From contig OY992840.1 in the NCBI GenBank assembly GCA_963921425.1, positions 12,340,501 through 12,404,500 on the forward strand: 64,000 nucleotides of DNA, read 5' to 3'. Position 1 is the first letter of the stretch. The number at the start of each line of letters is the position of its first letter. Positions 1 to 18,692 of this stretch are shown in pieces. Both the position numbers and the translations under genes were made by a program. This stretch comes from Dryas octopetala. Lineage: Eukaryota; Streptophyta; Magnoliopsida; Rosales; Rosaceae. The notes under the pieces are model-generated. The model did no database searches and was not told where the DNA came from. It saw only the letters and a list, made by a program, of their open reading frames with translations.

Positions 1-285
1 TTCATATTCTAAGGTTTCATTGTTTCATATATTGGTTCATAAAAATGACAATAAGCTTGAAGAAACTACATTTCCAGGGGAAAAAAGGCTTTTGGACTTT
101 TTTTTTTTGTAGATCCAAATGCTGCAATAGCTCATTAAATTCTAACTCAGTGACATCTCAAGAATTTAAAGCCCGATGGCGCCAACCAGACAGAGCTGTA
201 CTACATAATCAAGAACGTACGTACACCAATACCTTCCTAAAGTTTCCTCAAAAAATTTTACACATAGAATACCTTAATTTCCCTA
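1..285. other. 3' flank of ABCC copy A (edge of the tandem unit)
   Basis: Non-coding. The first ~160 bases match the 3' flanks of copy B (about 12411-12580) and copy C (about 36130-36300). About 160-285 has no counterpart in B or C and sits directly against the stop codon of copy A, so A has gained, or B and C have lost, roughly 100 bases here. The repeat unit therefore continues left of the window. I see no independent gene. Confidence 0.6.
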
Positions 286-3200
286 TCAATCTTCTGAGTG
301 GTTGCTGGCATTGTCAGCGCGAGACCAGTATTCTTTGACAAGCTTCCCAAATAGTGACCCCTCATTATTCATCAGCTTGATTGGCTCATCATACTCTACT
401 AATCTCCCTGTCAATAAAAATTTGGCAAATTAACAACTAATTAACATCACCTGAATTAGACAACACAAAATTTGGTACAAGAGCATTGGGATATAATGCT
501 TACCATCACTAATAGCAAGCACCTTAGTGCAGTCCATCACGGTTGGTATCCTATGGGCTACTGTTATTACAGTGCAGTCTGCAAATTCTGTTCTTATAGT
601 TTTCTGGAGAATAGAGTCTGTTGTATTGTCCATTGATGCAGTGGCCTCATCAAGCACAAGTATCCGGCTCTTCTTCAATAAAGCACGTCCCAAACAAAAG
701 AGTTGTCGCTGTCCCATGCTCCAGTTTGTTCCATCTTGTACAACTGCAATCCAGGTTGTTAGCTGTTGCTTTATTGACACTGAAACACACTCCTAAATAC
801 ACAAGTTCTTACCTAAAGAATCCAGACCCTCTTCTTTTTCTTGGATGGCGTCTCGTAACTGACATTTCTCAAGGACCTTTGACACATTGATGGAAGATAA
901 TTTAAGTTAGAAAAAGAAAGTTATAGGTATGAATATATTTACTCATTAGCTTGTTCTGATAAAAACTTAATGTTGACACATCTTAAATGTTTTGCAAAGC
1001 TAATTATAGCTACACATATTGAGATTCAGTCAGTATAATATCATCTTACTAGTGATAAGGGACTCGAACGCTAAAATTCATCCTAATATTCACAACCATC
1101 ACACATAAGCAAAAACTTTACCTCCCATATTTCATGATCAGTATGCTCTGATAAGGGGTCTAGATTGAATCTCACTGACCCACTAAACAGTGTTGGATCT
1201 TGTGGGATGATCCCAAAACGTGATCTTAAATCATGAAGCCCAATTTTACATATGTCATAGTCATCAACAATGACCTTTCCTTCTGTAGGCTCTACCAGAC
1301 GAAACAAAACGCTGATAAGAGTTGTCTTTCCACTTCCAGTCCGGCCAACAATCCCAATTTTGTACCCTCCTTCAATTATGCAACTTATCCCGCGAAGAAC
1401 TAGTGGAGCATTTGGCCTATATCTTACCTGCATAACGTCATTCAATATCATATACAAGTCCCATTGTTCGTAGAGTAATACTCTTTAGTATATCTTTATC
1501 ATACTCATACTAACCTTTAAATCACAAATTTCCACTCTACCAACAGTAGGCCAATTGTGTGCAGGTCGGTTTTCTTTTATTACTTCAGGAGCTTCACTAG
1601 GAATATGCATGTATTGTTCTACCCTTTCTACAGAAATGATTGAATTTGCTAGCATGCACTGAAATTGGACAGAAATGACAAGGAATACATTCAATGAGAG
1701 ACCATACGATAGTGTCATCCCAATAAATCCTGTCAAAAAGAAAGCAAAATGTTAGAGAATGTATCATATGGATGATAACAGTCTTCTTTCCACCTTCAAA
1801 CATCAGTTATATGGCATAACATGCCAAAGAAAATCAATCTAGGATTTTTCTGATCCCTGATTATGTAAAACCCAAAATGGTTCAAGTAGGGGGAGGAACA
1901 TGAAATGCAAATGATGCACCGCAGGTGACAAACTCAAATGTGAAAAGTCATGAGGAGCAATTGTAGAAGATAATGTTTACTAACCAGAGGAAGAAGCACC
2001 AAACTGAAATAAAGTAATGGCAAGTGCTGAGGCTGAGAGAACAATAGCGCATAGCAGTTCCAGACGTTCGATCAACCACTCATTTGCTGAAAAACTATTG
2101 AAGTCAGCGCTAGAATTTGCATCAATAAAGTCCAAGTTTTTTGAGAAGAATCGATCCTCCTCTCCGAAAGCTCTGATTGTCAGGGCTCCAGTAATAGATT
2201 CAGCAAGGTGGCTTGCAAGCACAGACTTAGTTGTGCCATTCATTCGCATTAACTCTTTTGCAGAAGCAAAGTAGTAATTCTGTATGAAGAAGAGAAAACC
2301 AAGTAGAAGATTTGTTTCTTAGTAAAGGAAAAAATGTAGGGAAATCATTAAAGTGAGACAACTTGTCTATGTGTGTATATGTTGTGATAAGAGAAAAGGC
2401 AGAGAAAATTGGGTTGTTCCCTTCCAATTAAAACTATTCTTTGGGGGTGGAGATGGGATCAAAGCACTAAACAAGCAGGTTGGTTTTAGTATAGTACCTG
2501 AAAGAGTACAGTAAGATAAATTGTGGGTATAATCAGAAACACCATTGGCCAAGTAAGAAAAGCCAATACTATAAATATGCTGTATGTGTTCAGAGTTCCC
2601 CCAACAGCAATTATCAACTTGAAAGGTACTTCAAGGTCGATGATATTCATATCAGTAGATACCTAAAAAAATAGTCAATGCAAATGTAAGTTTTATTAGG
2701 TTCCTGTAAAGCATGCAGATCATTTTAGTTATCCTTTTGAAACTCACAAGTCTTACTTACCCGACTAAGTATCCTTCCCACGGGTGTTGAGTCATAAAAC
2801 AGCATTGGTGCTCGGAAAAGAGAGTTAAGTAGTGTAGAAAAAATGGATTTTGATGCCCCACATCCTAATTTGACTACAGAAAAAGATCGAAGGAGCAAAG
2901 AGAATGACATGATACACATGATCACAGAATAAACTACGAAGAGTTTGACTCTGGATACACTATAATCCTGAAGATTTAAAGCCAACCAATAAAATTGAAT
3001 TAATTGCCCAACTATGAATAGCACATGGAAAAAAATTGCCAAGGAGAAGTGCAAATATCCTTTGTTCTGCTTCAAATACTGAACGTATGGCTTGAAACCA
3101 GTGTCTCCTATTTCTTTCTCTTCTTGCTTAATCAATTGATCGCCTGAAGATTCTTTTAGCTGTACCTCAGTGTTAACTTTCTCAATCTCCTCCCTGGACG

Positions 3201-6180
3201 ATTTATGTTTTCTGGAAGAAGCGTATTCAACTTGCCTCTCAGAACCAGTAGTGTCATTGTGTGCATTGACAAGGTCTTGGAACTCTTGACAAGAAGCCAG
3301 CAACTCCTCATAAGGAGCTGCTCTTAAAATTTGCCCTGAAGACATCAACTGTCAAGAAAAAAATATGTTACATAAACTGATTGCTTAAAATATGAAAAAT
3401 AGAATAGATTAAGAAAAATGATATCAGCAAACCATGTGAAAGGGTCCTAAACTAGAAGGGATTGCAGCTATTCTATCAAAGTCATATAACAAATGTTAAA
3501 TAGAACAATGGGAAATTATCAGTGTTTATAAATTACCAAGATTGAATTAAAAGTTGGAAGGAAGTCGACTTGGTGTGTGACAAGCAAAACTGTCTTCTCT
3601 GACAGAGCACCCATGACATATTCCTGGCAAATTTTCATATTAGCTTTCACTGGAGATGAAAAAACTAAAAAAGACTTTTGTTACAAGTTTGAGAGGCAAC
3701 TATGAATTACATTGAATAGGCTGGTAGCAGTATGGGCATCAACTGCACTGAATGGGTCATCCAAGAGGTAGACGTCAGCATTTTGATAGAGTGCACGTGC
3801 AAGTTGAATGCGCTGCTTCTGCCCACCACTTAGATTGACACCTCTTTCTCCTATCTGAGTGAGGTCGCGGAATGGAAGCATCTCAAGGTCTTTTGTTAGG
3901 GAACACTTCTCAAGCGTTTCGTGGTATCTAACATGATCCATGGCGGACCCAAACAGTATATTTTCTTGTATTGTACCTGTTTGGATCCATGCAGACTGAG
4001 AAACATATGCTATCTTCCCATACACTTGTACCTGTAAATTTAGGCATGCGCAGTCAGAAACATCACTATGGCATTCCAATATATAATAATTTAATAAATT
4101 GTATAGAAGTGAAATGATTACTCACAATGCCATTGATGTGTGGAACTTCTCCAAGAATTGCAGCTAAAAGGGTTGATTTACCTGAGCCAACCTCTCCGCA
4201 AATAGCTACCTTTTCTCCTGGCTTAACCACCAAATTAATGTTCCTTAATGTCGCCTTTGCAGCACTAGTATCCCATGAAATTTCAGAGGATTTAAAGAAA
4301 ATGGAATGCTCAACATCTTTGCCACTGATCTCCTTCCTTGTATTCCTGTTCTCCAACTCTGGTGCATCAAGGAACTTCACAATCCGAGCTAATGAAACCT
4401 TTGCTTCAATAAATGCTCCAAAAACATCCGGGATCAGCCTAATTGGCTCCTGAACAATACGCAAAGTTGCTAGAAATGTGAAAACATTACTAGCAGACAG
4501 AGTATATCCAAGGAAGTAGCATGTCCAAAAAGTAACAGCTGCTACCAAAAGAGGAGATGACCAGAACAGAACATTATAATACCCCTTTTGTGACAATACG
4601 TGAGATATCCATTTGAGTTCTTCTGTTCTCAACCCTTCTATGACTTTCTTGAAATTTGTCTCCCAAGAATATAGCTTCAAGATCTTCATATTTGAGAGTG
4701 CTTCTGTAATGGCCTTCAGCCTCCTATTTTGTGCTACCATGAACTTTGTTTGGTACTCATGCTGCAACTTGGCCAATGGAGAGCTTGCCAAGACAGTCAA
4801 TATGAGTACAATTAGAGCTGCAACAGTTGCCAGCCCCACCGAGAAGTAAACAATAAGTAATGACAGACACAGCTGAAGGGTAGTGGACCATATCTGATGA
4901 AACCAGTAAGGAAATTCACCAATTCTGTAAGCATCCACTGTTACATAATTCACTATCTCACCAGGAGAATGAGTCATCTTGGCAGAATTTGAGAGTCGTA
5001 GTTGCTTCTGATATATTGCTGCAGATATCAATGATCTTACTTGGAGCCCAATCAGTCTAACTTTGAAGTACCATTGCCTCTCTGACAGAGACTCCAAGAT
5101 TTTAACGATGAAGAGACCAAGAGTTAGTGCATAACCCTCATATTTAAAAGCTGCATTGCCTTCAACAACCTTAATGAAGGCCATGAGAAACAGTGGGCCG
5201 CTGGTCAGTGCGAGAATCTTGACCAGTGCAAAGAACCCAGAAATCAAAATAGCTTTCCTCTGGCAGTAAAAAAGTATGGACAAAATAGAAGGGTTATCCG
5301 ATGGACCTATTTCCTTCCTTTTGTTCAATTGCTCCATAAATATTAAGTACCATGTTCGTGCTCGATCAGCCTGTTGCAATTTTGGAATATCTTCATTCTC
5401 AAGAATCTTTTCTTTACCTCTCTTCATTAATGGATTCAACCACCAAAATGACATTCTACTAAATATCCCAGCTTTTGCAAAAGGAGTAACATTGTCATTT
5501 GAACTGATATCAGATTCCGCACCTTGCAAAGGTGTGTAGAAAGCATCATCATGGATTTCTGGATCGCTGTTTGCATAATTGCTTCCCTGAAATGCACTGA
5601 AGGGCAATAGAATTGATCCGGGGAAATAAAGAATGTTTAAGACAATCTTAACTGATACTGCCTCATCCAAAATAGCTTCCCAAATTGATGAACTGCTAAT
5701 AAAAGCTGCAATCAAGAAGGCAAGAATTGAACAAAATTTTGTTATCATAATATGTGGAGAGTGTGGCTTCTTTAGACTTATGGTTAAACCCAGAAGCAAC
5801 CACGTGAACCCTTGAGATAACAATACCAACCATCCATGTAGAGGTAAAACAGTCTGATCTGTATTTACTTTCTCAACGATTGTCCATATCCCGAAACCCA
5901 AGTAGGCCAAAGCCAAGACAGCATTAGAAGTGGCCGAGACAATTGACAATGCAGAGAAGGTGTGAGACTGTGATGGTGCTGTAATCTTCTTTGATGATAT
6001 TTTATATATGCAGATGCATAACAAGATGAATAGGAGCAAGATATCAGCTGCAATGACAAAAATATTGTTGATACATGAATCTGGATTGAAAATGGCTATA
6101 AAGCCCAAACTGCATTCATTTCCAGACTCAGTTGAACACTCAGAACTACTGCAGAATAAGGCCCATAAACCCTCCCCCAT
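286..6180 (-). CDS. ABCC10: ABCC (MRP)-type ABC transporter, ABCC10-like, copy A
   Basis: Eleven coding exons on minus: 6180-4126, 4031-3711, 3623-3537, 3348-2761, 2662-2498, 2279-1985, 1729-1515, 1427-1122, 876-813, 743-504, 407-286. All junctions are GT-AG and phases agree, giving 1485 aa, close to the ~1450 aa of plant ABCC10. Layout: N-terminal membrane region, first six-helix core, NBD1 (Walker [10 protein letters not shown] at 662-670, LSGGQ 752-756, Walker B ending LLDDP near 775), linker, second core, NBD2 (GRTGSGKTT 1270-1278, degenerate signature WSMGQ 1373-1377, VLDEA with Glu 1398, H-loop His 1429). NBD1 has Asp where NBD2 has the catalytic Glu, as is usual in ABCC. The family exports glutathione conjugates and other organic anions at the vacuole or plasma membrane; the substrate here is unknown. 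The start is the first in-frame ATG; just upstream an intron acceptor (AG at 6207-6206) implies a 5' UTR intron. The C-terminus (HSED) differs from B and C (HSEES). Confidence 0.93.
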
Positions 6181-7900
6181 GTTGTGCCTCAGTGATTTGG
6201 AAAGTCTGCACAATTACAAGGGAAAATAATTTGAAAGCAGAAAAAGGAACTGTATCTCAAATTCATAATTTTAAGCAGATCAATGGTAGTATAGTCAATA
6301 TAAACTGAAATTTAACAAGGGGAAAATTTTTCTGTGCTTAAGATAGGACGCAGAAACATGAAATTGCAATTCATATTGTTCAAATAATTAGGCAACATTT
6401 CTAGATCCAATAAGCCAAGTTCTATTCTACTCAAAAGCATCTAGAAGTTGAAGTCACAACTTCTAGTGTTTTTCATGAGTTCATTTGTATGTTTACTTCC
6501 ATTAGAATCTACAAGTATAAACAAACTGACCAACGACAAATTAATCATCGATCTCTTTTCTAAATCTGGGGATCTACTGAAATGTATCATGCTTTACATT
6601 AAAGTTTCTTACACGTGAAGCTATCATCATCATGTTAGAAAAAGAATACTATTCAAAAACCAAACATCAGCCAAAACCAACAGCATCAAAAACACATAAT
6701 AATATAAGATTGCAGTCTTCTATACCACTCAAAAAAAAAAAAAAAAAAAAAACATGCATATCAGGACTTTGGAAGAAACCCAGAAAATCTTACTCAAGCT
6801 CAGTATCAAATCAGCCCTCCTGGTTTAACTTGCTCTTGAGGTCTCTCCTGCTTGTCATGCACAAAACCCGTCTCTAAAATACTATTTCTATTGTCACCAA
6901 AGGCACGTGGATGATCTTCAAGACCATGAACGAACAGGACAGCTTTGTCTTCCTCCTTTCAGTCCTTTTCAGTGAGGTATGCACATTACCCCCACCAATT
7001 CATAATTATACCCACAACTGTTTACAAATCTTGTCCTTTATTTAATTAATATTTGACCTCATCGATCTAGTTCATGTATTGAAGTGAGATACGGTAAATA
7101 ATGAATAAAAGAACAAAACCCAGATGGGTATTGATATAAAACCAATTGACTAATGCAATTTGGTTGACTAATGCAATTTGGTTGATATATATACATGCAT
7201 CATGCCATCATGCATGATACATGATACAATCATATATACAAGTTCAGCTTACTAAACGATAAAAATTAGGCAGCCCCTGTGGCCGTCTTTTCTTATATAC
7301 GAATAATATATTTAGACTTTTCAGCATTCCATACTTTTCTAGCTAATCAAATCATCTACCAGAAGTATTGTGAATCTGTGATCAATTATATATGCATATA
7401 TATAGATACAAGAAGAAGTTGACAAGTAAATGGAAATAATGAAGTAGCTCATTTTTCAATTAACTTTCAACGTGGAAAATGCATTTGGTCAGACATGGGT
7501 GCAATGACCCGAGATCTGGGAAACAAAATGGATCGAGATCTCATGTGCCCAAACGAACGATTAAAATACATCATTTTCTTAATGGTCTTTTTCTTTTTAA
7601 TTTTTTTATTTGGCTAATGATAAAATATATTTGAGTATCCTATACGGCTATACGTGAGATTAATTAATTATTAATTTGACACCAGTTGGAAAATTCTGCA
7701 AAAGGTCTATCAAGGATCTAAAACAATTTTTCTATCCTGTCCCATCCAGTATGATCATGTGGTTGGTGTGGAGAATTAAGATAGGCAGTTGATCATTTTT
7801 TAATGAAATAAAAAACAGAAAAACAAATTAATGTTGAATATTCATCCTACAATTAATTTGATACCAACTAGTTATATATTATAGAATTAATTACTCTAGG
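6181..7900. promoter_or_regulatory. 5' UTR intron and upstream region of ABCC copy A
   Basis: About 6181-6616 is nearly identical to the upstream region of copy B (18693-19128). It contains the 3' end of a putative 5' UTR intron (AG at 6207-6206). At about 6617 copy A lacks ~160 bases that B (19126-19288) and, in part, C retain. A G-box hexamer CACGTG lies at about 6904; B keeps it but C has TACGTG. The stretch 7130-7890 matches 27897-28600 of unit B, so the upstream region was duplicated with the gene. No TATA box or transcription start can be fixed by eye. Confidence 0.55.
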
Positions 7901-9000
7901 ATACATGACAAACATTTTATTTAATCTCTACTATACCTATTGTTCAAATTTAACAATAAGGTCACATTTGTAAGTTATGATATTAAAAAAATATGTTATT
8001 CTCTCTTTCTCTCTCTTTCTCTCTCTTTCTCTCGCGATCCACACTGCTCCACACCGAAGCTTCTTGCTCCGGCCTTCCCCCAACGAATGGCGACCACCGG
8101 TGTGCTCCCTACACCGGCGCCGACTCAACCCACCCTCCCCGCTGCTGGCTGGCCGCCAACTGCAGCAAATCGATGCAAGAAAGGGGAGTAATGCCGCCGG
8201 CTTCCTCTCTCTCTCTCTCTCTGTGCTTGATCGAAGCCTTCTAATGGATATGCTCCGAGCTTGATCGAAGCCTTCTAGATCTGCTTTGACCACTCCGACT
8301 TCTCTTCGATTGGGCATGATCACAGCTTGTGGTACGTAGACTCTTACTTTGATTTCTTATCTGTAGAAGGTTATTGATTTTTTTTTAAGCTCAATTTCTA
8401 AAACTGCAATTTATGGAACATTGCAAGTGAACTGCAACTGCAGTTTATTGGAGTTCAGTTACTAACTGCAGTTTCAGAAACTGCAGTTTATTTGAGTTGC
8501 AACTGCAGTTTCAGACACTGCAAATGAACTGAAACTGTAGTTTATTTGAGTTGCAAGCTTGCAGTTGCAGTGTAAGTGAAACTGCAGTTTATTGGAGCTG
8601 CAGGCTTGCAGTTGCAGTTGCAGTTACTAACTGCAAGTGAAATTGCAGTTTTTGAAACTGCAAAGTGAATTGAAACTGCAGTTTTTTTGGAGTTGCAGGC
8701 TTGCAGTTGCAGAACGATTCTTGTGAATAAAGATGAACAATTGTCGATTTGGTAAAGTTGAAGAAAGAGATCGATTTGGCCAAAAAGAAGAAGAAGATCA
8801 GTTTTGGGCTGTTTATGTAGTTGGTTTGGTTGGATGCATTTCTTTTGGAAGGTGTCCGCATGTTATATTTTGGGGGGCTGGTAGATAGTGTCCGCAAGTT
8901 AATAAAAATAGATTGAGTGGTTTTGGTTAATATTTTTATTTGTTAGTACCTTATAATTAATGGACTCTATATTATAACTATACTTCTTTGACTTTATTGG
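7900..9000. other. Insertion specific to unit A, with CT-rich tracts
   Basis: Unit B passes directly from the equivalent of 7890 to the equivalent of about 9010 (near 28600-28670), so roughly 1.1 kb here is specific to A. It holds a CT-rich tract (8000-8035), a GC-rich stretch (8040-8190), a second CT tract (8205-8225), two direct copies of a 17-base word (near 8228 and 8262) and the palindrome-rich block listed separately. I found no convincing terminal repeats or target-site duplication, so the element type is unresolved. Overlapping short ORFs in the CT-rich stretch look non-coding. Confidence 0.5.
8401..8712. repeat. Degenerate repeats built on the palindrome AACTGCAGTT
   Basis: About 310 bases made of irregular copies of AACTGCAGTT and TTGCAGTTGCAG, spaced about 10-70 bases apart. 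Because the core is self-complementary, the strand could fold into many alternative hairpins. It lies inside the A-specific insertion. Confidence 0.7.
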
Positions 9001-9280
9001 AGATATCCCAAATTTGAATCTTTATTCTTCCAAATTTAAAATTTAAAAACTAAGTAGAGAAAAACAAATGGTTAACGCGCCCCTCATGTAGAACCTCTTT
9101 TTATGTAGTCTTCTACATGAGAAAATGCTCCACCTTTAGAGTTACTTGAAAGTTTTTATATGCGGTTCTACTTGAAAGTTCTTATGTGTGATTTCTGTTA
9201 GAGCTAACTTACACTTGGTGACTCTAATACCATGTTGAATGTCCACATTCAAAAATGCAAAACATTACCTTACAATATAT

Positions 9281-10430
9281 TAGGGGTGTGATTTGGATTG
9301 GAAAATCCGAATCCGACCGCCGATTTCAATCCGAAAATTTCCAATTTTGGAACGTCCGAATCAAATTCAAATTCTGAAAATTCTGAAAAAAATTGGATTG
9401 GAATGGGAATGTATCTGTAAATTCCGATCCGAAATTTTTCAAAGGCATTCTGATTCGATATTTTGAAATTATGCCAATTTATTCCGTATTTATATTAATA
9501 TTATATCATTTATTGAGTTTTTTTTACTATATGTTTCATTAATTTATTATTTGTTTCAAACATACACATACATACATATTAAAAAAAAACTAATACTATT
9601 AATATAAACATAGGTCCATTGACTTTAGGTACCAAATTATAATATTTTTTCATTTTAACTACTAAAACATTTATGTCATTTCACTTTAGGTACTAAATTT
9701 CAGTTTAGGTACCAACTTTAAAAAACATGATTATATCGAACTGTGACTGTCTAACAGTCATAACTCTTTTATTGATTTATTGTTTTTTCAATATTTACAA
9801 GGCTTAAACTTTAATATTTAGTCTTTGGGTTATAGGACTTCATCCCCCAAACCTAAATCAAAAGTATGAAACCCTTAAAAATTTTGATTTTTTATAAATT
9901 TTAAATAGTCACAACTGTGACTGTTCGACAATTACAACTGTTCGACAGTCACAACTGTATAACAAACTGATTTGTGACCTAATCCAAAATGTTTTTCTCT
10001 AGGTTAGTACCTAAACTAAAAGAAATTAGTATCTTGCTGCTTTATTAAAAAACTATTGATATTTGGTATTAAATCCTAATTTTCTATATAAACATATGTA
10101 TATTATAAATATATGTATATTATAATAACATAAATGCTAACAAAAGCACCCACATTTTTTGTACTTGTAATTACTAATTTTTGTTTTGTTTTTACTAATA
10201 ATAAAAAGTAACATGAAAATTCTGATTTTTTATTTGAAAAATTTCAAATTTTTATCTGAAAGTTCTAAAAATGTGATATTCCGAGAAATTCAAAAATTCC
10301 TAATTGGAATGAAATGTTGAAATTCCGATTTTTTGGAATAGAAATTAGAATAGAAATTTCATTTCGCAATTTTTTGGATTGGAATTAAAACATCCTATTT
10401 CCGATCTCATCCGTCCGAAACACACCCCTA
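9281..10430. mobile_element. Non-autonomous hAT-type DNA transposon, 1150 bp
   Basis: The ends are perfect 10-base inverted repeats (TAGGGGTGTG and CACACCCCTA), continuing into degenerate subterminal inverted repeats rich in ATTCCGAAT-like words. The element is flanked by an 8-bp direct repeat CAATATAT (9273-9280 and 10431-10438), the length hAT transposases create. The matching place in unit B (about 28852-28867) has one copy of this site and no element, which is an empty-site control. There is no transposase ORF. The middle (about 9610-10080) carries its own inverted words (TAGGTACCAAA) and may be a nested piece. Confidence 0.88.
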
Positions 10431-10438
10431 CAATATAT

Positions 10439-12590
10439 AATGTTTTGAACTTCTCTATTCATTATCAATTAATTTTATGTTGAATGCTTAAATTTTTACA
10501 TATATATTTCAGGATAGACAATTCATGTGTTAGGCCCATCGGGTAAACATATTCCTACATAGCCACATAAGTTGTTTATATATATGGCCAAGTGGCGTCG
10601 GCCGTGTTTAGAGAATACTTCACATCATTGTTTATAAATCTTGGAAGTAAAATATATAATATCACGAGCCTCTTCATTTATTCTCAATTAATTTAAATCT
10701 CAATGCTCAAACTTTTATGAAAAGGTCTATTGTTGAGTATACTGCATGACTTGCTGAGAAGGCCATTTTTATACACCATAAAAGTAAACACATGCTTCAG
10801 CAAGACAGCAAATAACGGACGCCTAGACATCGGAGAATAACTTCCCTGTTACGGGAATGCCACGTCAGCTATCATAACCCAATAAAAATGAGATACTTGG
10901 TGTTAATATATTGTGTCACAACTCAATAAATTACTAATTTAATTAATTTTTGGGGTGTGACAGGTAAGATCTTCTCAAAACATCATAATCGTACATTAAT
11001 GGCATATCTACTGCCAGGCCAATTGTGGTTGAGGAGAATAGGGACTTCAAGTTGTTCACTCCCCACATTAAGTTCTTCCGGTAAATTAAAAGAATTGTGT
11101 TTCTCTTTCTGTGGTCATTATTTTTAGGATCAATCATGCCCTTACAAACTTTATGCATATGTTCTTATAATACGAAATATTTTCTTCTCAAATAGTGGAT
11201 AAGTGGAGCATGCTATGTCGTCGTCAAACTCTATTCATAAGTTTTGGTAAGTAAATTAATTAAAGTTTGATAACTCTTTTGCAAGTCTGTGAGTATTGTT
11301 TGTAGGCTAGGTTACTAGCTTTGCTTTTCCAAGTGGAAATGTTTAATATGTGTTTCAATATCTTTTCATCAATCTCATTTCTGTCATTTTGAAGAGACAA
11401 ATGTGTGACATGGTTAAAACAATCATATACTCAAGTGACCGCTTATAAGTTATTGAGGGAGTTAAGATTCCAATTATGAAATTCAGAGACAAAAATTGTG
11501 AAATTCTTAGACAAATGTGCAACACAGGCTAACGTTCTAGCTTGTGTTTGTTTTTTAGAAAAATTCTGAACAAAATATTTTCATTTCATTTCCAATCTTT
11601 TTAAAGTGAAAAATATATTTGGCAATCAATGAATCATGATCATGGACAGTGGTTTCTTTCGGCCTGGCGCGCATGATTACAATGGGGGATGTTGCACAAT
11701 AAAGGCTCAAATTAAAAATTGTTCAGTGCTCTTGAAAGCTCTGATTTTTTCTTGTAAAGGTTGTTGAAAGCGATTAAAAAACTTGGTTCTTCACTTTCCT
11801 AATAAAGAAGTCAGCAAAAATAATATACTAAAAGAACTTGACCTTTTCACTGGAGTTGTTGAACTTTAATACATCAGGCAGATTGAATTTGCAACTATAG
11901 CTAGGATTATGTATTAGGGGAGCTTAAGCTAATTTGGTACTCTTGTGGGGATCTTGAAGAATACATGCAAGAATTGATACATGAATTGTGCGCGGGTATA
12001 GAAACGGTGAATTTATAATACTTTTTTGGATGTGTGTAAGATTGAGAGGAAATAAAGACCTGCTATCAATATAGGTCCTGTATTGTAGAACAATCCATGC
12101 CAGAAATTATGATATCATGCCCAGTAGGCCAAAGTGTCCATGAAAAGTAAACTTCTGCTGCCACTGCCTTCTTTATTTCTGGTTGGATTCCTTTGGGGTA
12201 CCTTCCCCAGTCAAAGAGGTGCATTTACCATATTCAAACCTTAAAGTGGAGATTTTCAAGTTAACCACCTCTATTGCCATTTGCCAAAGGCCCAAACAGT
12301 AAAGCTCTAAATGCTTCCTTTTGAGTTTTCAGAATCTTTATGTGTCAATATCATTGGTTACATTGTTAGTTGCTTTGAAATTTAGGCATCAAAGTTTTTA
12401 AGTTTTGTTGTTCATAATCTAAGGTTTCATTGTTTCATAGATTCATAAGAGTGACAATAGGCTCTAAGAAACTATATTTCCAGGAAAAAAAAGAGCTCCT
12501 GGACATTTTTATTCATAGCTTTAATTAGATGCTGCAATAGCTTATTGAATTCTAACTCAATGACATTTTAATGAATTTAATGGCGAATAA
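10439..12590. other. Distal upstream DNA of unit A and 3' flank of copy B
   Basis: No gene seen. About 10440-11990 is homologous to 28860-30880 of unit B, including a conserved but apparently non-coding ORF (10943-11158). From about 12000 the sequence is 3' flank of copy B and matches the 3' flank of copy C (35620-36310). The duplication boundary between units lies in this stretch. Confidence 0.55.

Positions 12591-18692
<6,102 letters not shown>

Noticed and set aside
6181..6213. In-frame N-terminal extension (CRLSKSLRHN) before the ABCC ATG in copies A, B and C
   Set aside because: It begins at TTG, not ATG, and contains an intron acceptor (TGCAG). The real start is the conserved ATG giving [10 protein letters not shown] or MGEGFWALFC.
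7937..8323. Overlapping ORFs in both strands of the CT-rich stretch
   Set aside because: Low-complexity SLSLSLS or RERERE translations; compositional.
10943..11158. 71-aa ORF with a counterpart at 29233-29517
   Set aside because: Similarity follows from duplication of the unit; indels between the two shift the frame and no family is recognised.
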